DNA from: Hygrocybe punicea
Lineage: Eukaryota; Basidiomycota; Agaricomycetes; Agaricales; Hygrophoraceae
Direction: 5' to 3'
NCBI GenBank assembly: GCA_963556145.1
Contig: OY744463.1
Coordinates: 7,316,001 to 7,380,000 of the forward strand
DNA: 64,000 nt
Positions 40,680-53,483 of the stretch are shown here, piece by piece (within the stretch, counting starts at the first letter, position 1; each line of letters starts with the position of its first letter). A program made the position numbers and the translations under genes. Below the pieces are notes generated by a model. The model did not search any database. It was given only the letters and a program-made list of their open reading frames with translations, and had not been told where the DNA came from.

Positions 40680-43600
40680 ATGAATCCCCACAACATCATC
40701 CGTGTCTGCATTGCATGTTTGACTTATCTATATTTCCTTGCAAATGCAACATTATTTCCACAACTATGCCAAGACAAACTTATGTATATCTCTCCTGAAC
40801 CAATTTCCTGTCCTGTGATATCGACCTTGACCCAAGAATTGGATGTTTTTCAAAGAAAACTCATAGAACATGAGTTGGCCCCAGATCAGGGCGATGCAAC
40901 AATATTGATGCAAATAAATGCAACACTATATGTAAAGATCATTGGAATAACAAAAGAAACAAAAGATAACTTGACAGTTGATCCATTATTCGTTTGGACT
41001 ACATTTAAAAATAGCGCCTTCAAAATGCGAATACGTTCTATTCAATATGCAAGAACATATTTCTTACCTCCTAAATATCTCTTTGCTTTGTATTGTCTTC
41101 TCAAACCTATCACTGTCCAATGTCGTTGTAAAATGATCAAAGCATTGCTCATGCGATCGCTATTGAGACGACATGATTTCAAAACATATTTATTTCATTG
41201 TATTACTAGTTCTCTATCACATGCAACGTTGCTGTGGACCACACTATGTTTCATAATACGGCATAGCCATTCAAACATAATTGTGTTCAATTTGAATTTA
41301 TTCGGACACTTGTTTAAATCTTTATATATAAATTTCGTTCATAGATATGACTACATTGGTGGTGGTAAACGAATACCAACATTCAAGTTTAGCTTTCTTC
41401 AATCTTTTATGCTACCGTCTAATAATATCAACCATGATTCTGACATATTATTCGAATATGTGGGGCATATTGATGAACAAACAGCCAACACTTTATATGA
41501 AGATAGAAAAACATATGCATGTGTTAAAATGCCTTTACATGAACTTCTGCCAAATTTGACAGTGAAGGATATTGGTGAAATAACAACAATACATGGTATA
41601 TATTTGTCAAAGACATTACGAAGATTACATGGACAAGATCTATCTGTGGCATTAATGAGGCATAATTGTTCAGCTTGTGATACTCATGTTTCTATTTTTC
41701 ATGTGCATGATATTAAATCACATAAAGACCTGTGTAAACAGTGGTACAGAAGACAAAAAATGACAGAAACATATGAGTGCGGCAAAGAAGAAACTCAGGC
41801 TCAAATGAAAGAAGAATTGGACAAGTCAGATGAGCAATTATTTCCTCCTCCTCCTCCATCTATTGAATTGAAGGAAACCATAATCAGCAACTGGTGCAGA
41901 GATACATCACCTGAATGTTTCCAAGAAAGTGGGTGTGCTGTATGTGGTCAATTGGTTGCATTGAAAAACATGTCTTTATTGTCAAAGACGAAGGTTAATC
42001 TGAAAATATTAACTAGAGACAATATGGGAATCACAAGATGTGAACGATATCATTGTTCTGATCCAATAGAGGATATCAAAGGTCCAGTGCTAGATGACAC
42101 ATGTAAATGGATATGCAAACCATGTGTGATCAGTCTGAATAAAGGCCAAACTCCCAAATATGCTTTGGCGAATGGATTTTGGATGGGAAGAATTCCTGCA
42201 CAACTTCAAAATCTAACATTTGCTGAACAACTTTTGATTGCCCGTGTTCGTCACAACAAATGTATTGTTCGTGTCTCCTCTGGGATGCATAAAATGAAAG
42301 CAAATGCCATCATGTTTCAAAACCCAACACCAAAGATATATCAACGGTTGCCTCCAACAATTAAAGAACTTGATGAAGTGCTAGCGTTTATTTTCACCGG
42401 TCCTGCCAGACCAACTCCAGAAGACATGGAGCGAACGCCTTTATTGGTTCGCCGAAGGCGAGTTTCTGCAGCTTTAGAATGGCTGAAATTGAATCACATG
42501 GATTACTATGATTTAGATATCTCCTATGAAAATCTAGCACAATATCCAGATCATGGAATTCCTGTTGTGGTTGCATATCGACCAGCAGACACAAATAAGG
42601 AACCAGAAGCCACTAGTGCATTTGACAATGAAGTGGAAGATGGTGTGGAAGATGGGCCTTGTCCCTTTGTTGTTAGTGGAGTAACTGGCGAAAATCTAGA
42701 TATTACAAGTCCAAAGGCATTAATAGCTAGAGCGACCAAGCACTTGATAGATGACCATGGTGGTGTTCTTGCCATAAGCCATGCTAGAAATCCAGAATCG
42801 TTCTTTAATAATCCTCAGTTATATCCTATGATGTTTCCCTGCCTATTTCCATATGGCTTGGGTGGTATTAGCAGCATGGACAATGATGTTTTAAGCATCA
42901 GTGATATGATGCACAAAAGACATCTCCTGATGTACCATGACAAAAGATTTCAAACCGATCCCTATTTTCCATTGATTGCATTCAATCAAGAACAAATCAA
43001 GGACAGTACAACCGGAGGATATTTGTTGACTAATAAACATAATTTCAACGATATTGCAGATCGCCTGATGAATATCAATACAGCTGTTTTGGATGACCTC
43101 TCTAAGAGATTATCTAGAGGTGATAGAGTCAAACCAGATACATCGGAAGAGAAAGCATGCTATAAACTCATTTCTGATCTGGATCACATAGCTGGTCAGG
43201 TCAAAGGTTCAATTACTAACAAGAAATACATGCGAAATGAGATTTGGTCTCTGATATCCTATATTGGTGCTCCGACTTGGTTTATCACTTTTGCACCTGC
43301 AGACATCAATCACCCACTATGCTTATATTATGCTGACAACAAAGAAAAGTTTTATCCTAAACTACGTCTACCCCAGGATTGTTACAAACTAATTGCAAAC
43401 AATCCAGTTGCTGGAGCCCGCTTTTTTCACTTTACTACTGAAATGTTCATCAAACATATATTAGGAATAAATGAATCTCATCCTGGCCTGTATGGAAACA
43501 CATCAGGTTATTATGCAACGGTAGAGGAACAAGGACGTCTTACCTTGCATCTTCATATGCTGTTGTGGATAAAGGGATGCCTTACACCTCAGGAAATACG

Positions 43601-44489
43601 TGACAAAATTATGGGTGAAAATTCTGACTTTCAGAAAAGATTAGTGGAATATTTGGAAAGTTTGTGTGTAGGACAATTCATGACAGGTTCTAAAGATGAG
43701 GTATCACAGAAAATGGAACAGACAATGTCGAAACCTGAATATCAACCACCAACATGTGTCATGCCAGATCCACCATCATATAATTGTTCCATGAATTGTC
43801 AATATCACAACAAAAGATCAACATGGTGGCAAAGGTTTCAAGATGTTGTAGATGATCTTTTATTGCGATTAAATGTACATAACAGGCATGATGGCAAAAA
43901 AAAGCCATACTGTCTTAATTCGAAAGGTGAATGTAAACGACGATTTCCCCGTGATATCTTTCAACAAACTTTTGTAGAACCTAACACTGGTGCTCTCAAC
44001 CTCAAGCATGGTGAACCTTGGATGAACACGGTGACACCTGAAGTTACATATATGCTACGATGCAATTCTGATGTGACCAGCTTATTATCAGGTACTGCTA
44101 TAAAGGCCATAGTTGCATACATAACAGATTATATTACAAAATTCTCCTTGAAGACCTATAGCATTTTTGAAGTGATAAAAAGTATTTTTGATAAGAATTC
44201 CAAAATGATTGGTGGCGACCTAAAAAGAAAAGACAAAGTCAGAAAGCTGTTTACACAAATAGTCAATTCACTCACCTCCAAAATGGAAATTGGTGCTCCA
44301 ATGGCTTCATTATATGTCCTTGGAAATCCTGATCACTACACCAGTCATAAATTCATGCCATTCTTTTGGAGATCTTATGTTAAAGAGGTTATCAGTGCAT
44401 GGTCTGATGAAGAAATTCCTAATATATGTGAAGACCAAAATAATGCACAAAAGGTTGTTATTGGTAAGAATAATGGTGCATACATTGGA
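40680..44489 (+). pseudogene. Rep nuclease half of split Rep/helicase, copy 2
   Basis: Codons 1 to about 1270 of the Helitron protein, nearly identical to copy 1: DUF6570-like region, HUH motif LHLHM and Y2 motif YITDYITK are all kept. The hAT element is inserted just after, so the frame runs about 23 codons into it and stops at 44558. The product would be a Rep nuclease without helicase. Confidence 0.85.
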
Positions 44490-45684
44490 CTTTCCAATAG
44501 TGTTGCCGAAGTTCAGTTCGGTCCGGTTCCGACCCTTTTTGGCGGAACCGCGAACTGAACTTCGGGTCCAGTTTGGCGCATGGCCAAACCTGGACCCGGA
44601 CGGCATTGAACCGTTTCTCCACGTTCGGTCTGGGTTCAGACGCGGTCTGAACCCTGGACCGAGGTGGGCTCACCCCATGAGCTCCGTTCTCCTCGTGAAT
44701 GGCAGGCACGTATCAATCGATACGGCGCTACACTTCGCGAGGTAGTTGGGCTGCGGGGGAGCCATCCGGCACTGCTGCTGCCGCCGCTGTCACTGCTGCC
44801 GTTGCTGCCGCTGCCGGCGCTGCTGCTGCTGCCGTCGCCGTTGCTGCTGCCGGCGCTGCTGCTGCTGCCATCGCCGTTGCTGCTGCCACTGCTGCTGCTG
44901 CTGTCGTGGCCATTGCTGCTGCTGCCGTTGCTGCTGCCGCCGTTGCTGCTGTTGCTGTTGCTGCTGCTGCCGGCATTGCTGCTGCTGCTGGCCGTCATAG
45001 TTGTGGTTGCCGTTGTTGTTGCCGCCGCTGGTGGTGATGTTGGATGGCTTTGGCTGTTGCCGCTGCCGCTGCTGCTGCTGCTGCTGCCGTTGCTGCCGGC
45101 GCTGCTGCTTCCGCTGTTGCTGCTGCTGCTGGCCTTTGCCGTTGTCGTTGCCTGGTTGCCATTGCCATTGCCGTTGCCGCCGCTGGTGGTGGTGGTGGTG
45201 GTGGTGGTGGTGTTGCGGCTGCTCCGCGTCCGTTGGCATTGCGTTGGCGTTGGCATCCATCTTGTGCCAATGTGGTTGCGATGTGGTCGCAGTCGAGTTG
45301 CCTGCCGCAAATAACATTAGTAAAGTTAAGAAAAAAATGGAAACTTACCTTTGAACACAACACAATTTGTGTTGTGTTCAACCCGCGTTGAAGTTGCTGT
45401 GTTGCGTGAAAGGTCACGGCCGGTCACATGATGCCGTTTAACACGAAATAGTAAGTAAAGAAATACGAAAAACAAATGAAATCAATACCTTAAAAATATC
45501 CGCGTTCGCGGTTTGAACGCGGTTTGGAGCCGTTCAGGAAATCCGGCAGGCCTCGAAACCCGGAACTGAACCCGCGGTCCGGTTCAGCACTTGGCTGAAC
45601 TTAGACCGAACTTAGGGTTCGGTTCGGGGTTTGAACCGGGTTCGGCTAGGTTCGGAACCGAACTACGGCAACACTACTTTCCAA
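44490..45684. mobile_element. complete non-autonomous hAT element with 8-bp duplication
   Basis: The element itself is 44498-45676 (1,179 bases), flanked by CTTTCCAA at 44490-44497 and 45677-45684; copy 1 shows the empty site with one CTTTCCAA. The termini TAGTGTTGCCGAAGTTC and its complement (one mismatch) form inverted repeats. Both subterminal zones are rich in GGTTC/GAACC. The middle is a CTG/CCG/GTG codon repeat. On the minus strand it could encode an N-terminal segment followed by Gln/His/Asn runs, next to a perfect small intron (45302-45348: GTAAGT donor, TTACTAATG, CAG). No transposase is present, so mobility needs a helper. High similarity to the copy at 1-946 suggests recent activity. 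Confidence 0.92.
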
Positions 45685-48600
45685 AGTAAATAATTATATG
45701 TTGAGACCCGCCTTGTATGATAATGTATCACTGTATGACTGGATACGTCTTGCCACTATGGAACCAAAGAAAAGACGCACCAAAACAAAGACCAAAAGGG
45801 CCAGAAAAGAACCAGTGCAAAACCAAATTTTTGACAATCTAGGCTGTGATGATTTGTCTGACTCTTGCACTGAACCTACTAATGTTGACTATTCCAGTGA
45901 TGACAACTTGTCTGATGTCGTTGATAATGATATACTCATGGAGATAGATGAAATTCCAAAACCTGATAGTTTGAATAGACATGCAGGCACAGAAATAGCT
46001 GATAAAACAAATGAAGTTGATCTTAATAAATTGACAAAATTTGAAAATGATTATACTTTACATTCCAATCATCCACAATATCTTACCCACCATGCCAAAA
46101 TGAAAGGGAATGATCCTTTCATAGTTCCTAATTTTATTCCGAACACTTTGCCAAGGGCTGACCGTGGTGATCGAGAATATTATTGTTGTACAATGTTAAC
46201 GTTTTTCAAGCCATGGAGAAGTGGCAAAGAACTCAAAAGTAAATTACAAACATGGGATAATGCTTTTATAGACCACGAGTTTTCTAAAAAAGAACTAGAG
46301 ATCATGAAATACTTTGGTCTGCGGTATGAGTGTTTGGATGCAAGAGATGATTTCTCTGCTAAACGTCAGAAGAATAATACTGCAGATATAAGGTATTCAT
46401 GGGCGACCTCAAACGGTCTTGATGAACTGGATGACATGCACAATGCTGAATTTGCATTTAATGGCGACGACTTCAACAACAATATTGATGAAGACAATAA
46501 TGACACGGAAATACTCCTGAAACTTGGTCAAAAAGGACAAAAAAGGAAAGATCAAATGCTGATAGCTGAAAGAACTTTGAAAAGGTCAGGGTGGCTCGAT
46601 GATTGTATTGATGGTACCCCAGATATAGGACCGTTGATACCTATAGAACCACCTGTAGTACAATCAGCAAAATTGTGGAGAACTGCAGTCCTTGCAAAGA
46701 AAAAGGAAATCATCGATGACAGAAATAAAAATTTACCAACAAACACAGCAACCATAAATAAATTGGGAAATTTTCAATATAATGATGTCAAGATAGTGGA
46801 TGCAGCATACATCAACCATATGTTTATTCCTGCAAACAGAGCTGATCGTCATCTTATTGATGTAACTATCAATGATTACAAGTTGAACACTGACCAAAAG
46901 AGAGCATTTCATATCATTGCGAATCACTCTACCTTGATTAACGGTTCTGATAAGCTACGCATGTATCTTGGTGGGATGGCAGGCACAGGGAAATCACAAG
47001 TCATCAAAGCATTGACTAGTTTTTTTGGTAAACACAACGAAAATCATCGATTTGTGGTTCTTGCACCAACCGGTGGTGCTGCTGCCCTTGTAAATGGATC
47101 CACATATCACTCCATTCTTGGAATTAATCAGGGAGGATCATCTTGTTCCCTTGCACAAGTACGTGCCAATCTTGATGGTGTGGATTACATTTTCATTGAT
47201 GAGGTGTCAATGTTATCTTGCAGAGATATGTATAAAATCAGTGCTCAGTGTGCAAAAGCACGTGGTGTTTATGATGAACCCTTTGGTGGCATTAATATGA
47301 TATTTGCAGGAGATTTTGGCCAACTTCCACCAGCTATGAGTGGTGCTCCTTTATACTCTGGAACCGTTGGTGTCCAAATCAATTCCAGTCAAACTATAGC
47401 AAATCAGGAAGCGGCTATAGGCAAAGCTCTTTGGCATCAAATAACAACAGTTGTTATATTACGTGAAAATATGAGACAAACCAATCAGTCAGAAGAAGAT
47501 GTCCAACTGAGGCTTGCTTTGGAAAACATGAGATACAAAGCATGTACTCCCAAAGATATTGCATTTCTTCGTACTCGTGTTGCAGGAAAAGGTCCAAATG
47601 ATCCAAAATTAGCCCAAAAGAAATTCAGGAATGTGTCAGTTATAACTGCATTGAATGCACAAAAAGACAAAATCAATGAACTTGGTATTCAACGTTTTGC
47701 TGCTGAAAATAGGAGACCATTAACATCATTCTATTCCATAGACAGATGGAATGATCCTACTAGTTTCAATAGCAAAAGAAAATCTCATCACATGTCAACA
47801 ATTTTGGATCCTATTCGACACACAAAGATATTGGAACCTTCACTCCAAAAGCTACTTTGGAGCCAACCACATGCATCATCCTCTGATCATATACCAGGAA
47901 GATTGGACTTATGTGTAGGCATGCCAGTGATGCTGAGGAACAATGATGCAACAGAGTGCTGCATTACCAAAGGAGCAGAGGGCATAGTTGTGGGTTGGCA
48001 GAGTGCAATAGGTCCTGAGCAACAAACTGTACTGGACACTTTATTTGTCAGATTATTGAATCCTCCAAAAAAAATTAACATAGAAGGACTTCCTGAAAAT
48101 GTTGTGCCGATTACAAAACATGTCACTTCCACCATGTGCTCATTACCCAATGATGATGTGATATCTTTGTCAAGAGAACAAGTGTTGGTACTACCTAATT
48201 TTGCAATGACTGATTATGCATGTCAAGGACGTACTCATCCTAACAATGTAGTTGACCTCAGTAGTTGTAGAAACCACCAATCCTATTATACTTGCTTATC
48301 AAGAAGTGCTTCTGCAGCAGGAACTATCATCATGCAAGGCTTTGATCCTAAAGTAATTACTGGGGGTGCTTCTGGATATCTCAGGCAGGAATTCAGAGAA
48401 TTAGAACTGCTTGATGAGATTACCAAACTGAAATATCAAGGACTCTTACCAGACCATGTCAAGGGAGATCAGCGAAATTCTATCATTGATCAATTTAGAA
48501 AATGGAAAGGAAAGTCATATATTCCAAAAAACATTCATCATGCTATCGCATGGAAAGCCACGGAGCAACTAAATCAATACACAACACAGCCCTCTCCATG

Positions 48601-49612
48601 GCAATTAATTAAACATATGAACAAAAATCAAAAGGCAGATTTCAGAAACCTCAACTTTGTTCCTGCAAAAGGAACTGTTCCAATCACTGTCACTCATAAA
48701 AATTCGACGGTCAATGTATTGCAAAATAAAAAACGAAAATTACAACAAGTTGTAAGTTCATCTTCCATAGTGAAAAAAAGACGAAAAACAAGTACTATTG
48801 AATTAAATGAACCAAAAGGGTTTATATGGGATGCGGAAGATTGGAGCTGTGCTTATGATTCACTCTTTACAATATTACTAGCAATATGGAATGAAGATCC
48901 ATCAAGTTGGAAAAAAAGATTCAATAGCATCAATGAAATATTAAAGATTTTGAGCTTAGGATTCAAACGATCCAAGAATCACACAACAGATTTAGAAACA
49001 GTTAGAAATACAATCAGACATTTATTGCATCAAGATAAACCCGAAATATTTCCTTATGGTCAAGTTGGCATTGCCATAAGTGATTTGGCCCATTATATAA
49101 TGAAAGCAAATGAACCAATGACTTCAACTTGTCTTAAATGTATCAATTGTGAAAACATAACCATTCTGGAAAATGATAGATGTGACGCCATCTTTCATTG
49201 TTCATATTCATTTTCTGGAACAATCTCAACATGTCTTGCTCAAATCATAGTTAATAGACAACGGCACAAATGTCAATTGTGTTGGGGAGAGATTACTAAA
49301 TTTATTGCATTTAACAAAATTCCACCTCTAATCATGTTTACAGTTGACTCTATTGAGAATTTAATAATTAGTCAAGTTATAAACTTGTCAATTGATGACA
49401 TATCCACTGCTTACACATTGAGAGGAATTGTGTACTTTGGTGATGCACATTTTACTGCCCGCATATTCATCAACAGTATGGTATGGTTTCATGATGGTAT
49501 ATCAACCAGATCAATTTGTATTAATGAAGGTGATATAGATGACTTTTCAAATATTAATTTATTGTCATGTAATGGTAATAATGCTGTACTGTTTATATAT
49601 GCTCAATCTTAA
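45685..49612 (+). pseudogene. helicase and protease half of split Rep/helicase, copy 2
   Basis: The frame resumes after the hAT element and stays open to the normal stop. It includes Walker A GGMAGTGKS, Walker B DEVSM, GDFGQLPP and the C-terminal WSCAYDSLF...FGDAHFTARI domain. The first ATG is at 45698. Because 1,187 bases were added (not a multiple of three) the two halves are also out of frame. If transcribed from within the hAT element it could give a free helicase-protease. Confidence 0.82.
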
Positions 49613-49649
49613 TATGTGTTCTCTTGCTAAAAGAAGGGACGAGTAACAT

Positions 49650-49681
49650 GCCATGCAAAGCAATGGCCCACACCCCACTAG
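49650..49681 (+). other. Helitron copy 2 3' terminus: hairpin plus CTAG
   Basis: Same hairpin GCCATGC-AAA-GCAATGGC (49650-49667) and CTAG (49678-49681) as copy 1, followed by host TTTAATGG. Confidence 0.88.
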
Positions 49682-49810
49682 TTTAATGGTTGAATCCAAC
49701 ACAAACAAGGTACAACAACTCCTTGAACTCGCCATGAAATCTCTCTCTACTTCTCAGCAGACTCACATCCTCCCTCTGCTTGAATCTGGTCAACCTGGTC
49801 TAGTAAACAC
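49682..49810. other. flank right of the Helitron pair
   Basis: This is the continuation of the target that carried GGGAA at 5151-5155. A short plus-strand frame (QQLLELAMKSLSTSQQTHIL) reads through it, but there is too little to identify. Confidence 0.35.
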
Positions 49811-51375
49811 CATGGGTCTACCATGGGTTTTTTTTCATCGACCCATACCCGTACCTGGCAATACCCATACCTGTGACAGTGGGTACAGTTATGCATGGTT
49901 TGCCCACAGGTTCACCACTGTAATTTAACAAATATATATTATTATATAATAAACTACAAATTTTATTTAAATATTCAAACAAGTGGAGGGGTGGGAGTGG
50001 AGTGGAAGAGAGTGTGGGTGGGAGTGGGAGTGGGGGAGAGTGGTGGTGGCTGAGGCAGCAGTGATGGCCGGTCATCGTGGTGGTGTGGGTTGGCCACAAC
50101 CAGGTGGTGGGCACACCACCATCCTCCTGGTTACCTTACAGTTGGAGCACCAATGTCGATTGACATGATGGTGCACATCCGTGAGGTACGTTGGTGGTGG
50201 GATGGCCATTGCCTTCATCGTGGTTGTGGTCATGATCATGGTCATGGTTATAGTCATGGTTGTGGTCACTAGTGGTCATGCTAGTGGTTGTGGTTGTGGT
50301 TGTTGTTGTTGTTGTTGTTGTCCTATTTGGAGGGCCATAGGTTGTTGTCATCATAGTGGTGGTGGTGGCCGCCATTGTCACCCTCATCCTCACCGCCTGT
50401 CATCCTCATCAGGCGTGTGTTGTTTGTGTTGTTGGTACTGCTGTTGTTGTCATTTGTGTAATGAGTAGCTAAGAAAAAAAACAAAAAAAATACTTACCTA
50501 CTGCAATGGGGGGTGGGTGCACCACCCTCCTGCTGCCCTTCTCCCCATGTCCCATCATTGTCTGTCATTGTTGTTGCCATTCTCGTTGTTGTTGTCGCCA
50601 TTGCTGTTGCTGGTTGAGAGCAAACCAGATGTCATGCGGTCATGACACTACTCGTGATAAACCCATGTGACCCATTGTGATGGCAAGTTCAATTGTAGAC
50701 CTGGAAGAGGAATCTACAGAAAGGGGTGATCAGCTAAGAAGTGATCTGAGGAATTCAGTTTCTTTAGAGAAGTCTAATCAATCCAACCCAAATCCAGGGG
50801 TTCTGGAATCAGAGGGAGAGTGTGGGGGAAAGGACAAAGAGAGGTATAGATGAGACAAAGAGAGGACTTGGAAATAGAACTGAAGTGCGATGATAAGATG
50901 TATGTCTATATCTCTATGTGTATATCTATACTACTTTTATACTATCATGAAGGATCCTGTGCTGTAGTAACTATGTACTACAAACAAAGGCTGTAAATGA
51001 TAGGGGCGAGTGGAGAGGAGGATAGGAGAAGTGGTGCTATGTACTAGGGGATGGGAAACGAAGATATATGATATACAACTATATACATACTGATTCTGGG
51101 TCATTAGAGACATTGCATCACGAGCAGGAATGATTCTGGAGATGGAATCAGTGGAAAAGACCAGAATCAAGTGGAATCAATGATACAGGAATGGGAATGA
51201 ATGGGAACAGAGTCAGATATGAAGAGGATATGGATCCACATGATCTGGAGCCTCTACACCATGCCATGGGTATGGGTTTGGGCTGGGTCCGGATTTGGCT
51301 ACCCATTCCTGTACTCATGGCAACTCATGACTAAAAACCTGCAGGTCACTGTACCCCTGCAGTTCACTATGGGTA
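49811..51375. mobile_element. probable non-autonomous DNA element with codon-repeat interior
   Basis: Both edges are rich in ACCCATACC/CATGGGT words that look like subterminal repeats. The interior holds GTT/GGT-type codon repeats (50200-50460; minus strand Thr/His/Asp runs), a minus-strand donor-like ACTTACC with nearby AT-rich tract, and GGGTGGGTGCACCACCC. The last motif recurs in the hAT-like fragment at 60930. A solo LTR is inserted at 50676-51258. I did not find a clear 8-bp duplication, so the boundaries are approximate. Confidence 0.4.
50676..51258 (-). mobile_element. solo LTR (same family as 53484-54102), minus orientation
   Basis: The reverse complement starts TGTAGAGGC and ends in ...CATCACA. 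It matches the three LTRs at 53484, 57813 and 60314 over its length. It is flanked by CCAT on both sides (50672-50675 and 51259-51262), a 4-bp target duplication. No internal region remains, so it arose by LTR-LTR recombination. Confidence 0.8.
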
Positions 51376-51552
51376 AATAGATGAAAATATCAGTTAGAGT
51401 ATGTATGGACTTAGAAAAATTATGCTACTGAAATTGTAGGAGGGGTTTGAAACCACAGGAGAACCTTACAAATTGGGGCCTTGTGCCTAGTGATTGGGCC
51501 CATCTTGTTGTGTTTCCGGTGAAAAACCCATTTGCTTCCAATGTCCCACCCT
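51376..51552 (-). pseudogene. copia-type reverse transcriptase fragment (downstream piece)
   Basis: Minus-strand reading at about 51480-51552 gives GWDIGSKWVFHRKHNKMGPITRHKA. This is the copia RT segment that follows the LVDLP block encoded at 53031-53256, and the two parts meet exactly at the hAT duplication. Beyond this the frame decays, with stops and shifts. Confidence 0.6.
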
Positions 51553-53030
51553 TCTGGTAATAGTGCTGCCAAAGTTCGGTTCAGAACCGAACCGAACCCG
51601 GTTCGAACTCCAAACCAAACCGGAAGTTCGGTTCAGTCCAGCACCTTGGGCTGAACTGAACCCCAGGTCCGGTTTGGGGTTCACGCAACCCCCAGGTTGT
51701 CTAAACGGTTCACGAGCGGTTCAGAACCGCCAAACCAATGTCTGCAGGTAAGTATTTTGCACTCCAAATGAAAGTTTTACTCACATGCCAATCCGGCAAA
51801 TTTCCATTTTAGTCACTAAACTTTATTTTCAGCCACCAACAACCACCACTCTGAAAAGCCTCGAACACAAGCATTTGAGGCAAATAGGTACGTTGTACTT
51901 TCATTATCATTTATAACTCATTCACTATTACCTTTGTAGGCTCTACTACCAACCACCACCAAGTCGGTGGCCACCAGATGGACAACAACAACAACAACCA
52001 TGCAAGGCAGCACCAGCACCAGCACCAGCACCACCATCAACTAACCACCCCCAAACGAGAGAAAGAGAGTGGCAGGGTTGGTGCACCCAACCCCGCTGCC
52101 AATTGTAAGTGTTTATTTATTAATCAGTAACAACTAACACTACCATCCCCACCAGCCCAATGACACCCACACCCACACCCACACCCACACCCATGCCAAC
52201 ACCAATGCCAATGCACATCCAACGCCATGCCAATCCACCACCAACGCTAATGCCCATCCGATGTCACGCCAATCCAACGCCACGCCAATCCAACACCAAC
52301 GCCAACGCCCATCCAATGCCAATGCCAATGCCCATCCAATGCCAATGCCAACCCCATCCAACACCACACCCATCCAACACCAACACCAACACCAACACCA
52401 ACACCAATGCCAATGCCAATGCCAATGCCAATGCCAATGCCAATGGCACCAGCAACGCAACAACAACAACTGGGATAATGGATCGCAATGGAAGTGAGGG
52501 GAGCAGCAGGAGCCACCCCCGCTGCACTCGGTACGTTCCAATTTAATTTGAATTATGCTCTAGTTCTAACTACTCAGAAAACAATGACTAGTGCAGTCGC
52601 GGGATCACTGGCAGGGTCTAGGTCCCCACCCCTCAGCGAACACCTCGCAAACACGCAGCCCGACGTCAATTGACGTTGGGGCTATGTTCGCGAGGTTACC
52701 GGGAGGTGGGTGCCTCACCAGTGCCAGGCAATACCTGCGGGTAACGCCATATTTGAATATTTACCACAATATAATGAGGTTCCTAGTAAGATTAAATAGT
52801 TACAGTAATATATAGTGAATTTTTTTTGTAAAATGCGTGATAATACTAAAATTGAGTGTCCGAACCATTCATGAACCCGGTTCGGGCCCTGAAAAAAAAA
52901 TGCGAATGGTTCAGGGCGGTTCAGGTTCAGTTCATGTGAAAGTCTGAACTGAACCCGGAGTTCAGTTCAGAGTTCAGCCAAAATGGGTCTGAACTGGACT
53001 GAACTGAACTTCGGTAGCACTATCTGGTAA
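51553..53030. mobile_element. non-autonomous hAT element, 1,462 bp, with 8-bp duplication
   Basis: The element is 51561-53022, flanked by TCTGGTAA at 51553-51560 and 53023-53030. The termini TAGTGCTGCCAAAGTTCGG and ...GAACTTCGGTAGCACTA form inverted repeats, with abundant GGTTC/GAACC inside them. The interior looks like a gene with three tidy introns on the plus strand: 51748-51832, 51888-51939 and 52105-52155, each GTAAGT/GTACGT...CAG/TAG. A coding-like minisatellite of CCAATG/CACCAA units follows (52150-52480). No transposase is present. Confidence 0.9.
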
Positions 53031-53256
53031 GTCAACAAGCTTCCAAATGCCCATTTCTTCTAGCTGACCAAATTCCTCTTTCATTGCTACCTTCCGGTTC
53101 TCCCAATATACAGCTTCCCTGGCTTCCTTTAAATCCCATGGGTTCTTGGTGGTGAGACTGCTATCCTGTTGCATTGCACTCAAGAACATATATGCAATAG
53201 TTGTTTCCATGCTAACTTTGTCCTTTTGTTTCACTGCAGATGATTCTGTTGGTCTC
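53031..53256 (-). pseudogene. copia-type reverse transcriptase, N-terminal piece
   Basis: The minus-strand reading KEAREAVYWENRKVAMKEEF, then QLEEMGIWKLVDLP, is the hallmark beginning of the copia RT domain. Upstream of it the frame continues without break into the sequence right of 61896 once the intervening element and one of its duplications are removed. It is therefore a middle piece of the same copia element as 61897-63574. Confidence 0.75.
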
Positions 53257-53483
53257 CATACATCTACTGTTTTAAGGTCCAGTTAGGTCCGGTTTTTTGC
53301 TAAATTTAGTCCTAACTGAGACTGAGACCAGTTATCTATCCAACTAATTACAGCAAAACCAAGACCGGACCATTAGTAACCAGTTTGAGCTGCAGACCAT
53401 CACGGTTTAACTGGGTCCTGACCAGTTCAAACCATGGCTGGTCTGAACCAGTTGTAACTGGTTATATGACCAGTCTAAACCAG

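Larger units (their letters stand above)
23207..49681 (+). mobile_element. giant Helitron, copy 2, carrying two later insertions
   Basis: It begins TCGTTCTATACGG at 23207, touching the CTAG of copy 1, and ends CTAG at 49678-49681 before host T49682. The gene order is the same as in copy 1. Later insertions are a DIRS/Ngaro element (24723-29827) and a hAT element (44498-45676 plus 8-bp duplication). Gene A has a 2-bp deletion and gene D an in-frame stop, so this copy is probably dead on its own but could be moved by proteins of copy 1. Confidence 0.92.
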
